A stretch of 17,176 nucleotides of DNA, taken from contig JAOPYS010000364.1 of NCBI GenBank assembly GCA_025964465.1, positions 1 to 17,176 on the forward strand, in the 5' to 3' direction. Positions 1-6,760 of the stretch are shown here, one piece after another. The DNA is from Thermoleophilia bacterium. GTDB taxonomy: Bacteria > Actinomycetota > Thermoleophilia > Gaiellales > SKUG01. The notes below the pieces were generated by a model. It saw only the letters and a list, made by a program, of their open reading frames with translations, did no database searches and was not told the origin of the DNA. A program made the translations under genes and the position numbers. Position 1 is the first letter of the stretch. Every line of letters starts with the position of its first letter.

Positions 1-551
1 CCCGAGCTGGCCACGTCGCGCATCGTCTGCCAGAAGTCGTTGCGCGACCCCACGTCCATCGCCACGGTCGGCTCGTCGAGCACGAGCAGCGACGGGTCGG
101 CCACCAGCGCCATCGCGAACCGCACGCGCTGGGTCTGCCCGCCCGAGAGGCTGTCGGTGCGTTGCTTCGCAATGTCGGTGATGCCCGCTCGACGCAGCGC
201 CTCGTCCACCGCGAGCGGCGTGCGGTAGGTCGCGGCGATCAGGGTGACGATCTCGCGGATCGTCAGGTCGCGCGGCAGGGAGCCGGTCTGCAGCATCGCG
301 CCGACGAGCCCGGCGTCGACCGCCTCGAGCGGCGTGCGCCCGAACACGGAGATCGTCCCACCGTCCGGATCCAGCAACCCGAGCAGCATGTCGATCGTCG
401 TCGACTTGCCGGCACCGTTCGGCCCCAGCAGGGCCACCGTCTCGCCGGCGCGCAACACCGCGTCGAAGCCGCGCACCGCGTGGATCGGCTCGCTGCCGCG
501 GGGCGTGAAGCTCCGGTGCACGTCCCTGAATTCGATCCGCTCGGTCTCCAT
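1..551 (-). CDS. ABC-2-type transporter ATP-binding protein (3' end outside window)
   Basis: This is the N-terminal 183 residues of an ATPase that would energise an ABC exporter at the inner face of the membrane. Seen directly: Walker A GPNGAGKST at residues 43-51, the ABC signature LSGGQTQRVRFA from residue 135, and Walker B LLVLDEPT at 155-162, followed by VAMDV. The DEPTVAMDV form and the short loops match the DrrA/CcmA-like ATPases of ABC-2 exporters (drug, lipid or polysaccharide export) rather than importers. The ATG at 551 begins METERIEFRDV, where such proteins normally start; no strong ribosome site precedes it. It lies 23 bases after the stop of the four-TM gene at 575-1102 on the same strand, so the two probably share a transcript. 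The permease would be expected just beyond the window edge. The substrate cannot be told. Confidence 0.93.
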   Translation of the reverse strand, partial: METERIEFRDVHRSFTPRGSEPIHAVRGFDAVLRAGETVALLGPNGAGKSTTIDMLLGLLDPDGGTISVFGRTPLEAVDAGLVGAMLQTGSLPRDLTIREIVTLIAATYRTPLAVDEALRRAGITDIAKQRTDSLSGGQTQRVRFAMALVADPSLLVLDEPTVAMDVGSRNDFWQTMRDVASS

Positions 552-574
552 GGCGATCGACTATGACCGATTTC

Positions 575-1102
575 TCACAGTTCGGTGTCCTCCGGCTCGG
601 TCCACTGCGTGCCCCAGTCCTGCTCGCCGCGGGGCACGATGGATGCCCCGATCGCCGCGCCGGCCGGAACCGCCACCCACGTCACCACCCAGAACCCGAG
701 GTGCACGGTGGCGGAGTCCTGCGTGTCGGTCCCCGGCATCAGCGACGCGATGGTCATGCCCGTCGCGAGGTCGGCGACGGTGAGCAGGGCCATCACGACG
801 AGCCCCGCGATCGCCATGACGCTCGCGTGCAGCAGGCGGTCGTGGGATGAGCGCGCCCCCACGAACGCCCCCGCGGCGAGGAACCCGAAGGAGCACCCGA
901 AGGTCTGCACCATCGCGGGCACGTCGTTGGCGGTCGCCCCCGACACCGAGTTGACGACCAGCGCCGCGACGACAGTCATGGCCGCGACGATCGCGAGCGC
1001 GATGGCGAGCCCGCTCGCGACCAGCCAGTGGTCGAGCCCCCGCAACCGATCACCGATCGTGATGGCCTGCGCGGCCACCACCTGGACTTGAGGATCCTGC
1101 AC
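575..1102 (-). CDS. Four-TM membrane protein, paralog A of a tandem pair
   Basis: A 175-residue protein of a family I do not recognise. I chose the GTG at 1102 because AAGGAGG sits six bases before it; the frame is open further upstream but Arg-rich and unlike protein. Four hydrophobic segments are visible at about residues 25-50, 57-76, 85-113 and 121-147. The short tail carries GASIVPRG, WGT and EPEDTEL. The next gene upstream encodes a protein alike along its whole length, with the same order of helices and the same tail (GASIVPRG, WGT, EDTQL), so this is a tandem duplication. It is followed after 23 bases by an ABC ATPase. A role as accessory or regulatory membrane subunit of that transporter is possible but is inference only. 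Confidence 0.82.
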   Translation of the reverse strand: MQDPQVQVVAAQAITIGDRLRGLDHWLVASGLAIALAIVAAMTVVAALVVNSVSGATANDVPAMVQTFGCSFGFLAAGAFVGARSSHDRLLHASVMAIAGLVVMALLTVADLATGMTIASLMPGTDTQDSATVHLGFWVVTWVAVPAGAAIGASIVPRGEQDWGTQWTEPEDTEL

Positions 1103-1202
1103 GATGTGCCTCCTTCGTCCGCGGCGTGGCGCGTCGCGTTCGAGGGAGGTGTGTCCGGTGCGCGGGGGTCTAACCAACCCGGAGGGTCGATACCGCAACA
1201 AC

Positions 1203-1219
1203 CGGTCGCGACCGTCGCG
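1203..1219. repeat. Overlapping palindromes between the two paralogs
   Basis: The 12-base perfect palindrome CGGTCGCGACCG (1203-1214) overlaps a second dyad, CGCGAC-C-GTCGCG (1207-1219). They lie about ten bases after the stop of paralog B, on its downstream side. On the minus strand they are followed by GTTGTTG, so they may form a weak transcription stop or a protein-binding site before paralog A. There is no proper T-run. Confidence 0.35.
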
Positions 1220-1228
1220 GCCGTTCGA

Positions 1229-1768
1229 TCAGAGCTGCGTGTCCTCGTGCTCGGAGTACGTCGTGCCCCAGCCCTCGGGGCCGCGCGGGACGATCGACGC
1301 GCCGAGCATCGCGGCAGTCGGCACGACCACCCAGTTCACGACCCAGAAGCCCAGGTGCACCGACGCCTCGTCGGTGCCGTACCGGCCCGGCATCACCGAT
1401 GCGACGGACATCCCCATCGCCAGGTCGAGGATGGTCAGCAGGGCCGCCACGGCGAACCCGGCGACCGCCAGCGCGACGGCGTGCAGCATGCGGTCCTCGT
1501 GCGCGCGGCTGGCCGCGAACACGCCGCCAGCGAGGAACCCGAAGAAGCAGCCGAACACCTGGACGATGGAGGGGAGATCGTCGGCGATCGACCCGGAGTC
1601 CATCGCTGCGAAGGCCAGCCCGGCGAGCACCGAGACGATCGCGGTCACCACGAGTGCGACGGCCAGCGACGACAGCACGACACCGACGTTGAGCGCGCGC
1701 AGGCGGGCACCCATGCCGACGGGTTGCGCGGTGGCCTGCGTCGCGGTGCGCGGGCGTGACGTGTCCAT
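1229..1768 (-). CDS. Four-TM membrane protein, paralog B of a tandem pair
   Basis: A 179-residue integral membrane protein of unknown family. The ATG at 1768 is preceded ten bases upstream by a strong AGGAGG; a GTG further up gives a longer product without such support. After a polar, Thr/Ala-rich N-terminus (about 30 residues) come four hydrophobic segments at roughly residues 32-58, 68-90, 97-130 and 140-165. It shares with paralog A the stretches FGFLA, DR-LHA, ALLT, DLA-GM, HLGFWVV, GASIVPRG and WGT, and the final EDT-L, so the two derive from one duplication. It sits 75 bases after the acetyltransferase gene on the same strand and 126 bases before paralog A. No catalytic motif is visible. 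The strongly conserved cytoplasmic-looking tail may be a docking site (inference). Confidence 0.85.
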   Translation of the reverse strand: MDTSRPRTATQATAQPVGMGARLRALNVGVVLSSLAVALVVTAIVSVLAGLAFAAMDSGSIADDLPSIVQVFGCFFGFLAGGVFAASRAHEDRMLHAVALAVAGFAVAALLTILDLAMGMSVASVMPGRYGTDEASVHLGFWVVNWVVVPTAAMLGASIVPRGPEGWGTTYSEHEDTQL

Positions 1769-1843
1769 GTCGTTCGATCCTCCTGCGTGCGGTGGTGCGG
1801 TCACCTCTGGGTGTGTCCCGCGCGGCGGCCGCTATGCACGCGC

Positions 1844-2758
1844 TCAGAACCGATCCGGCAGGAATTGGTAGAGACCACCCGTCGTGACGAGGGTCTCGGC
1901 CGCCTCGGTGAACGGCAGCAACATCGCGCCGCCGGTGGGACGCACCTCGTCCTCGAGCGTGCCGCCGATCCGACCGGCCCGCACGACCGAACGAAGCGCG
2001 TGCCCGTCGGGGGCTCCGGTGAGGAGCTCGACCGCGTCGTCGCCGGGCTCGGCCCTCGCGACGGCGGCCGCCGCACGCACCACCTCGACCATCGCGTCGT
2101 CGTCGACGGCGTGCAGCTCGGCGAAGACCGCGCACTCGGAGCGGGCACGGGCCACCGAGTCGCGCTCGGCCACGGTGCCACGACCACGCCACACCCACCC
2201 CGCAAGCTCGCCTCGGCGTTCCACGACCGTCACCTCGGCGCCCTCGAGCCCCGCCCATTGCGGGGCGTCCGCCGCGCGCAGCCGCGCCCCGACCGTGCGT
2301 GCGGCCACCTGCGCGTAGGTCGCCTCGATCCACGCCCGATCGGCGTCGACCATCGCCCGCGCCCGGACCGTGCCGTCGCGCGACCCGCCCGCGGCTTCAC
2401 CCAGCCGGGCGTCGTCGAGCGGCACCCGCACCCAACGCTCGTCACCGCAGCTGCGCCAGCCGAACCGCTCATAGAACCCGTCGATCCCGTAGAGCAGCAT
2501 CCCGTCGCTGCCGCAGGCCCGCCCCTCCTCGATCGACCGCTCGAGCAGCCGGCTTGCGAGTCCGCGCCTCCGGTGTGCCGGATCGGTGGCCACGTTGCCG
2601 ACCCCGCCGACCGCCACCACGCCGCCCGCGCCGTCGGAGAGCTGCACCGCGTCGATCGTGAGCTGGCACGCGACCACGCCGTCGGGCGCCACGAGCGCCA
2701 GCCTGCGACGCCCCTGCCCCTCCGCGCTGTCGCGCAGGACGAGCCGCGCGTCGGTCAC
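1844..2758 (-). CDS. GNAT-family N-acetyltransferase (two-domain, Eis-like layout)
   Basis: A 304-residue acetyl-CoA-dependent acyltransferase. The N-terminal GNAT fold shows the core beta strand VGNVATDP (residues 53-60), the acetyl-CoA pyrophosphate loop HRRRGLA (62-68) and the typical GFYERFGW (94-101) that ends the fold. The remaining 190 residues form a further alpha/beta region with LAGWVWRGRG and end in GGLYQFLPDRF. This recalls the multi-domain Eis/DUF4081-type acetyltransferases, though it is shorter than classical Eis (about 400 residues) and a sterol-carrier-like C-terminal domain is not evident. The GTG start overlaps the TGA of the upstream gene as GTGA, so translation is probably coupled. 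The acceptor (amine, peptide or antibiotic) cannot be predicted. Confidence 0.88.
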   Translation of the reverse strand: MTDARLVLRDSAEGQGRRRLALVAPDGVVACQLTIDAVQLSDGAGGVVAVGGVGNVATDPAHRRRGLASRLLERSIEEGRACGSDGMLLYGIDGFYERFGWRSCGDERWVRVPLDDARLGEAAGGSRDGTVRARAMVDADRAWIEATYAQVAARTVGARLRAADAPQWAGLEGAEVTVVERRGELAGWVWRGRGTVAERDSVARARSECAVFAELHAVDDDAMVEVVRAAAAVARAEPGDDAVELLTGAPDGHALRSVVRAGRIGGTLEDEVRPTGGAMLLPFTEAAETLVTTGGLYQFLPDRF

Positions 2759-3291
2759 GCCGCGGCCTGCTGCCGATCCCACGACTTGTACGTGTCGAGC
2801 AGCCCGCTGAACCGGCGCACCAGCATCGGGTCGCCCTCGATCCGCACCTTGCGGTCCACGGTCGCGCGCAGCACGCGCGCCATGAGCAGGTCCTCGTCGC
2901 GCCAGTTGTTGAGGGGCAGGAAGACCTGGCGCCCCTGCTCGTCCTCGAGCCGGAGGATGAGCTCGAACTTCTTGCGCCCCGACCCGCTGCGCGCCTTTGG
3001 GATGACCTCGGCCACGTCGAGGCGCTTCAGGTCCACCCGGTGCTTGCTCGTGATCGAGCGCACCGTCAGCACGTTGCGGCGCACCTGCGCGTACGAGAGC
3101 ACGTACCACGCGGAGAAGGCGAACGTGAGCAGCATCGACGTCCCCATCACGAGCATGGGCAGCATCGGGATCTGCGCCTTGAGCAGGGGTTTCACCGACG
3201 GCACCCACAGCACGGCGATCAGCGCGATGACGCTGACCGTCACGATGAGGAAGGGGACGGTGCTGACTCTCAGGTGGGTGCGAAGGTTCAT
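2755..3291 (-). CDS. Two-TM membrane protein with cytoplasmic PH-like beta domain
   Basis: A 178-residue protein. Two hydrophobic helices (about residues 10-30 and 42-68) form a hairpin ending at AWYVLSYAQVRRN. They are followed by about 100 residues of alternating strands (VLTVRSI, KKFELILRLED, GRQVFLPLNNW) and basic residues. This layout resembles small bacterial proteins with a PH-like domain after a TM hairpin, but I cannot assign a family with certainty. The ATG at 3291 lacks a clear ribosome site, and an in-frame ATG nine codons upstream (MCSSAHPAR) is an alternative. Its stop overlaps the GTG of the acetyltransferase, so both are likely one operon. The frame stays open far upstream opposite the metallophosphatase, which I regard as a GC-composition shadow. 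Confidence 0.75.
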   Translation of the reverse strand: MNLRTHLRVSTVPFLIVTVSVIALIAVLWVPSVKPLLKAQIPMLPMLVMGTSMLLTFAFSAWYVLSYAQVRRNVLTVRSITSKHRVDLKRLDVAEVIPKARSGSGRKKFELILRLEDEQGRQVFLPLNNWRDEDLLMARVLRATVDRKVRIEGDPMLVRRFSGLLDTYKSWDRQQAAA

Positions 3292-3699
3292 GCGGGCGGG
3301 GTGGGCGGACGAGCACATCGGGTGCGCGCCGGTGCGGTGGGAGCATCGGACGGATAGAACGGTTCCTGTAGTGCCGAGTCGCGAATCCCGGGATCCCTCG
3401 CGGACACGTGCCCGGCCCCCTGCGGCCCCGCGCCGCCGAGGACCCCCCGGGCGGGCGCCCGCGTGCCGGAGACTGCGTGGATGCGCGCCGAATCGACACG
3501 GGGGACCACCACCGCGGCACTCGCGGAGGACCAGCGCCGCCGGCGCGGCGCGACGGTGCAGCTGCCCGCCGTGCTGGGCGGCGGCGGCGAGAACGGCGAC
3601 CGGCACGCCGAGGGCGGCGACCGCGAACACCCGCCGCGACCGCTCGGGGTGGCCAGCGGCACCTCGTGGGAGCCCTACGAGCCGACCCGCTCCTTCGCC
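3292..3699. other. Ambiguous region between divergent genes, possible promoters
   Basis: About 410 bases with no firmly supported gene. The part nearest 3350-3395 is relatively AT-rich (GGATAGAACGG, TTCCTGTAGTG) and could hold promoters for the minus-strand pair, the plus-strand metallophosphatase, or both. From 3463 the metallophosphatase frame is open with G/C third positions. A GTG at 3463, an ATG at 3481 or a GTG at 3649 could therefore lengthen that protein, but the translated stretch is low-complexity and none of these starts has a ribosome site. On the minus strand one frame reads RSRRVF followed by a hydrophobic run, imitating a Tat signal, but it then dissolves into Arg/Gly-rich sequence. 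Confidence 0.5.
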
Positions 3700-4650
3700 A
3701 TGAACGAGCTCACCCACGAGTTCCTCGAGAAGCTCGAGGCAGCGCCGTGGCTGCAGGACATCGCCGCCGCCGCGATGGGCCTCATCGCGCCGCTCGTCGG
3801 TGGCGGCACGCAGGCCCCACCGCCCCCGGACGTCGTCGACGAGCCGGGCTCGTGGCACTTCGCCGCGATCGGCGACTACGGCGCCGGCACCACGCACCTG
3901 CAGAACGTGGTCAAGAACATCGAGGCCTCCCACCCGCGCCTGGTCATCACCGCGGGCGACAACGTCTACCCCTCGGGCCGCTGGCAGGACTACCAGAAGA
4001 ACTGGGAGCCCTCGATGGGGAAGCTCGCGCGCTCCGTGCCGTTCATGCCGTCGCTCGGCAACCACGACATGTACCGCGACGACCTGCGCCCCTACTTCGC
4101 GCACTTCCCGCACCTGCAAGGCCTCGCCTACTACACCTTCACGGAGCAGGACGCCCAGTTCTTCGCGCTCGACTCCGACCAGGACCTGCGCGCCGGCAGC
4201 GCCCAGCGGAAGTGGCTCGAGGAGTCGCTCAAGCACTCGAAGTCGCGCTGGAAGGTCGTCTACCTGCACTACCCGATGTACGGCACGTCGCTGAAGCAGT
4301 TCGACGACATCCGCACCTCGGTGCAGCCGCTGCTCGAGAAGTACGGCGTGCAGCTCGTGGTCGCGGGCCACGAGCACAACTACATGCGCGCGAAGCCGCA
4401 GGGCGGCGTGTACCACCTGCTCACCGGCGGTGGCGGCCAGCGCGTCTACCCCTTCATGGGCAAGATGGCGGCGCACCTCGCCTTCCGGGCTGCCGTGTAC
4501 AACCACCTCGAGTTCTCCGTGGGCAAGCACACGCTCGTGGTGCGCGCGATCGACGACCAGGGCCGCCGCGTCGACACCGTCGAGATCCCGGTCGACTCGG
4601 TCGCGCAGGCGCAGCGCGGCGCCTCGCTGCTCGCCCCGAACCCGGCCTGA
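3700..4650 (+). CDS. Purple acid phosphatase-like metallophosphoesterase
   Basis: A 316-residue calcineurin-like phosphoesterase that should hydrolyse phosphate esters with two metal ions. All five motifs of the purple acid phosphatase/metallophosphoesterase fold are seen in order: GDYG (58-61), GDNVY (86-90), GNHD (120-123), VVYLH (186-190) and GHEHNY (223-228). The linking sequence and the C-terminal strands HTLVVRAIDDQGRRVDTVEIPV also fit single-domain PAP-like enzymes. No Sec or Tat signal is visible from the ATG at 3700, although many relatives are exported. The hydrophobic stretch IAAAAMGLIAPLVGGG (21-36) precedes a Pro-rich linker and could be a weak membrane or export element. Longer starts upstream are possible (see the preceding region). 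It is followed 78 bases later by the SPFH gene on the same strand. The substrate is not deducible. Confidence 0.93.
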   Translation: MNELTHEFLEKLEAAPWLQDIAAAAMGLIAPLVGGGTQAPPPPDVVDEPGSWHFAAIGDYGAGTTHLQNVVKNIEASHPRLVITAGDNVYPSGRWQDYQKNWEPSMGKLARSVPFMPSLGNHDMYRDDLRPYFAHFPHLQGLAYYTFTEQDAQFFALDSDQDLRAGSAQRKWLEESLKHSKSRWKVVYLHYPMYGTSLKQFDDIRTSVQPLLEKYGVQLVVAGHEHNYMRAKPQGGVYHLLTGGGGQRVYPFMGKMAAHLAFRAAVYNHLEFSVGKHTLVVRAIDDQGRRVDTVEIPVDSVAQAQRGASLLAPNPA

Positions 4651-4660
4651 CCCCGGCGTT

Positions 4661-4675
4661 CCGAACGCGGTTCGG
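4661..4675 (+). terminator. Short hairpin after the metallophosphatase gene
   Basis: CCGAAC (4661-4666) and GTTCGG (4670-4675) form a six-pair stem with a three-base loop, ten bases after the stop codon. There is no T-run, so it may be a weak terminator, an mRNA-stabilising hairpin, or chance. Confidence 0.3.
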
Positions 4676-4728
4676 TTCACCACCCTCCGGGCAGGAGCGC
4701 CGGGTCAGCGAATGTCGAGGGAGTCGTC

Positions 4729-5721
4729 GTGTCGGGTGGATGGAATGTCGCTGCGCTGGTCGCAGCCGAGGGTGATTCGAGCGGCTCCGGCGTGGGCCTG
4801 ATCGTCGCGATCGTCATCGCGGTCATCATCGGCATCGCGATCCTCCGCTGCGTCCGCGTGGTGAGCCAGGCGCAGGTGCAGGTCGTCGAGCGCCTCGGCA
4901 AGTACTCCAAGACCCTGGACCCGGGCCTGCACCTGCTGGTGCCGTTCCTCGACTCGGTCAAGGCGACCATCGACATGCGCGAGCAGGTCGTGGCCTTCCC
5001 GCCCCAGCCCGTCATCACGCGCGACAACGCGACGATCTCCGTGGACACGGTGCTCTACTACACCGTCACCGACCCCGTGCGCGCGACCTACCAGGTGGCG
5101 CAGCTGATCGCGGCCGTCGAGCAGCTCACGATCACCACGCTGCGCAACGTCACCGGCTCGCTGACGATCGACGAGGCGCTCACCTCGCGCGACAAGATCA
5201 ACGCCGACCTGCGCATCGTGCTCGACGAGGCCACGGAGGCGTGGGGCATCCGCGTCAGCCGCATCGAGGTCAAGTCCATCGACCCGCCCGTCAGCATCCA
5301 GGAGGCGATGGAGAAGCAGATGCGCGCGGAGCGGGACAAGCGCGCCGCGATCCTCACCGCCGAGGGCTTCAAGCAGAGCCAGATCCTCACCGCCGAGGGG
5401 GAGAAGCAGGCGGCGATCCTCCGGGCCGAGGCCGAGCAGCAGTCCAACATCCTCACGGCGCAGGGCGACAAGCAGTCGCAGGTGCTGCGCGCGGACGGCG
5501 AGGCGCAGGCGATCCAGCTCGTCTTCGACGCCATCCACAAGGGCAACCCCTCGCCTGACCTGCTCGCCTACCAGTACCTCACGACCACGCTGCCGAAGGT
5601 GGCGGACGGCCAGTCGACCAAGCTCATGCTCGTGCCGGGCGACACGCAGGGCATCATGGGTGCGGTCGCGGCGATGGGCAGCGGCTTCCAGACCGGCGAG
5701 GACCTCGCCGGCAAGAACTAG
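4729..5721 (+). CDS. SPFH/band-7 domain membrane protein (stomatin/QmcA-like)
   Basis: A 330-residue protein of the stomatin/prohibitin/flotillin family, which forms large membrane-bound oligomers that organise membrane microdomains and act on membrane proteases. The GTG start follows GAGGGAG by five bases. A single TM helix (about residues 22-40) is followed by the SPFH domain: VVERLGKY, LDPGLHLLVPF, VAFPPQPVITRDNATISVD, and VSRIEVKSIDPP with the following helix. A charged coiled coil (about 195-268) contains five exact 11-residue repeats. The C-terminal part (YQYLTTTLPKVADG, STKLMLVPGD) matches the QmcA/YbbK branch. The next gene, 21 bases on, encodes an NfeD protein, the usual partner of this family, so the pair is almost certainly an operon and one complex. 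Confidence 0.96.
   Translation: MSGGWNVAALVAAEGDSSGSGVGLIVAIVIAVIIGIAILRCVRVVSQAQVQVVERLGKYSKTLDPGLHLLVPFLDSVKATIDMREQVVAFPPQPVITRDNATISVDTVLYYTVTDPVRATYQVAQLIAAVEQLTITTLRNVTGSLTIDEALTSRDKINADLRIVLDEATEAWGIRVSRIEVKSIDPPVSIQEAMEKQMRAERDKRAAILTAEGFKQSQILTAEGEKQAAILRAEAEQQSNILTAQGDKQSQVLRADGEAQAIQLVFDAIHKGNPSPDLLAYQYLTTTLPKVADGQSTKLMLVPGDTQGIMGAVAAMGSGFQTGEDLAGKN
5347..5511 (+). repeat. Five tandem 33-base units encoding an 11-residue coiled-coil repeat
   Basis: Inside the SPFH gene, residues 207-261 read AILTAEGFKQS, QILTAEGEKQA, AILRAEAEQQS, NILTAQGDKQS and QVLRADGEAQA. These are five units of exactly 11 residues with no gap, a hendecad pattern giving a right-handed or straight coiled coil. 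AxE/EGxKQ repeats are usual in SPFH proteins, so this supports the family call. Confidence 0.9.
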
Positions 5722-5742
5722 GCGACGGGCAGCGGAGCACCG

Positions 5743-6216
5743 ATGGACATCGACTCGTACCTCATCCTGTGGATCATCATCGCGGCCGGGTTCGCCGTGC
5801 TCGAGATCGCGACCATGGCCTTCGTCGCGCTCTACTTCTCGCTCGGCGCCGTGGCAGCGGCCATCGTCGCCGCGCTGGACGGCGGGCTGGTGTGGCAGCT
5901 CACGGCGTTCATCGCCGCGGGCGTGGTGCTCCTGGCGCTGACGCGGCCGGTGCTCAAGCGGCGCCTCGAATCGCCGGACGTGCCCACCAACGTCGACCGC
6001 ATGGTCGGCAAGGGCGGCATCGTGACGATCGGCATCGACAACGACGCCAACACGGGGCAGGTGCGGGTCGGCACGGAGTACTGGACGGCACGCACGCCCG
6101 AGGACGGGCCCGCCACGGTGGTGCCGGCCGGCGCCCGCGTGACGATCGTCTCCGTCGAGGGCGTCACCGCCCGGGTGCTGCCCCGTCCCGAGACCGCAGC
6201 CGCGCCGACCGCCTGA
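5743..6216 (+). CDS. NfeD-family membrane protein with C-terminal OB fold
   Basis: A 157-residue protein that is the expected partner of the upstream SPFH protein. The ATG follows GGAG by five bases. An N-terminal acidic start (MDIDSY) is followed by hydrophobic helices over about residues 6-66, ending at the basic RPVLKRRLES. Then comes a small beta-barrel (about 80-147): MVGKGGIVTIGID, GQVRVGTEYWTAR and AGARVTIVSVEGVTARVLP, the hallmarks of the NfeD OB-fold domain. It is the short NfeD form without the ClpP-like serine protease domain of long NfeD proteins. In known pairs the OB domain works with the SPFH scaffold in membrane quality control. Its last 53 bases overlap a convergent minus-strand gene. 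Confidence 0.94.
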   Translation: MDIDSYLILWIIIAAGFAVLEIATMAFVALYFSLGAVAAAIVAALDGGLVWQLTAFIAAGVVLLALTRPVLKRRLESPDVPTNVDRMVGKGGIVTIGIDNDANTGQVRVGTEYWTARTPEDGPATVVPAGARVTIVSVEGVTARVLPRPETAAAPTA

Positions 6217-6373
6217 GCCGCAACGCCTCGCGCAGGGCCACGGCGGACGAGAGCACGAGCGGCACGAGTACGAGGGTCCACGCGCCGCCGAGCGCCGCGA
6301 CGGGCAGCAGCACGACCACCACCGCGAAGGCGGCCAGCACCCGGCGCATCGAGCGGCGGTCCGCCTCGCTCAC
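6164..6373 (-). CDS. Small basic-tailed membrane protein, 69 residues
   Basis: The GTG start overlaps the TGA of the upstream 85-residue gene as GTGA, as in translationally coupled genes. The product has a charged N-terminus (SEADRRSMRR), one long or two short hydrophobic segments (about residues 12-46, with VVVVLLPVAALGG and LVLVPLVLSS) and a very basic tail rich in Arg. By the positive-inside rule the tail is cytoplasmic. I do not recognise the family. The 3' end runs 53 bases into the convergent NfeD gene; a shorter product is not offered by any earlier stop. It is accepted mainly because of the overlap with, and similar nature to, its neighbour. Confidence 0.6.
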   Translation of the reverse strand: MSEADRRSMRRVLAAFAVVVVLLPVAALGGAWTLVLVPLVLSSAVALREALRLRRSARLRSRDGAAPGR

Positions 6374-6627
6374 CGCAGCACCAGCCACGCGACGATGGCC
6401 CCGCCGAGCACGACCTCGATGGCGAGCAACCACGCGTACACGCGCATCCGGGCCTGCGGGGTGGCCACGAACCGCTCCCCGCCAGTGACGACGTACATCA
6501 GGAACCAGAACAGCAGGGGCAGGGTCAGCACCCCGAGCACGACATCGGCGAACCCGATGTCGAAATCGCGGTCGTCGTCCACGCGGTGCCCGTACCTCGG
6601 ATCGTTCTCGGTCGGTTCGGTCGGCAT
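6370..6627 (-). CDS. Small two-TM membrane protein, 85 residues
   Basis: An acidic 24-residue cytoplasmic-looking N-terminus (PTEPTENDPRYG, VDDDRDFDIG) precedes two hydrophobic helices at about residues 26-48 (VVLGVLTLPLLFWFLMYVV) and 62-83 (VYAWLLAIEVVLGGAIVAWL). The protein ends directly at the membrane. No family is recognised. No ribosome site precedes the ATG at 6627. Instead TACCAT lies seven bases before it, at the position of a -10 box for a leaderless message, which is common in actinobacteria (inference). It is followed by a second tiny membrane protein through a GTGA overlap. Confidence 0.72.
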   Translation of the reverse strand: MPTEPTENDPRYGHRVDDDRDFDIGFADVVLGVLTLPLLFWFLMYVVTGGERFVATPQARMRVYAWLLAIEVVLGGAIVAWLVLR

Positions 6628-6760
6628 GCACGCGATGGTATCGCGTCGGTACTCCGGTCACCTCGCCCCCACATCGTCGACGGCCTGCGACCCCGCCCTC
6701 ACGGGCACGTGACTGTGCCGGAGATCAGGCGGGCGAACGTTCGGACGCCGTCATCATGCA
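6628..6760. promoter_or_regulatory. Divergent intergenic region with 10-base palindrome
   Basis: 133 bases between the minus-strand small membrane protein and the giant secreted protein. It holds the palindrome CGAACGTTCG (6734-6743), 18 bases before the giant gene's first ATG, and the -10-like TACCAT facing the minus-strand gene. Both genes must be controlled from here, but no convincing -35/-10 pair for the plus strand is visible. Confidence 0.4.

Noticed and set aside
3288..3662. Minus-strand 124-codon open frame upstream of the two-TM protein
   Set aside because: Low-complexity Ser/Pro/Arg sequence, no ribosome site and no hydrophobic or domain pattern.
4661..4675. CGAAC-GCG-GTTCG as a LexA box
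   Set aside because: The spacer is three bases and not four, and it lies directly after a stop codon where a hairpin is a simpler explanation.
2755..4683. Very long minus-strand open frame running opposite the metallophosphatase
   Set aside because: Only the part from 3291 down reads like a protein. The rest is Arg/Gly/Val-rich and lies antisense to a gene with all its catalytic motifs.
5347..5511. 33-base repeats as a CRISPR-like or mobile repeat
   Set aside because: The units are contiguous, imperfect at DNA level and in frame, and they encode a coiled-coil repeat usual in SPFH proteins.
6734..6743. CGAACGTTCG as a LexA/SOS box
   Set aside because: Actinobacterial and Bacillus LexA boxes need four bases between CGAAC and GTTCG; here there are none, and the neighbouring genes are not SOS genes.
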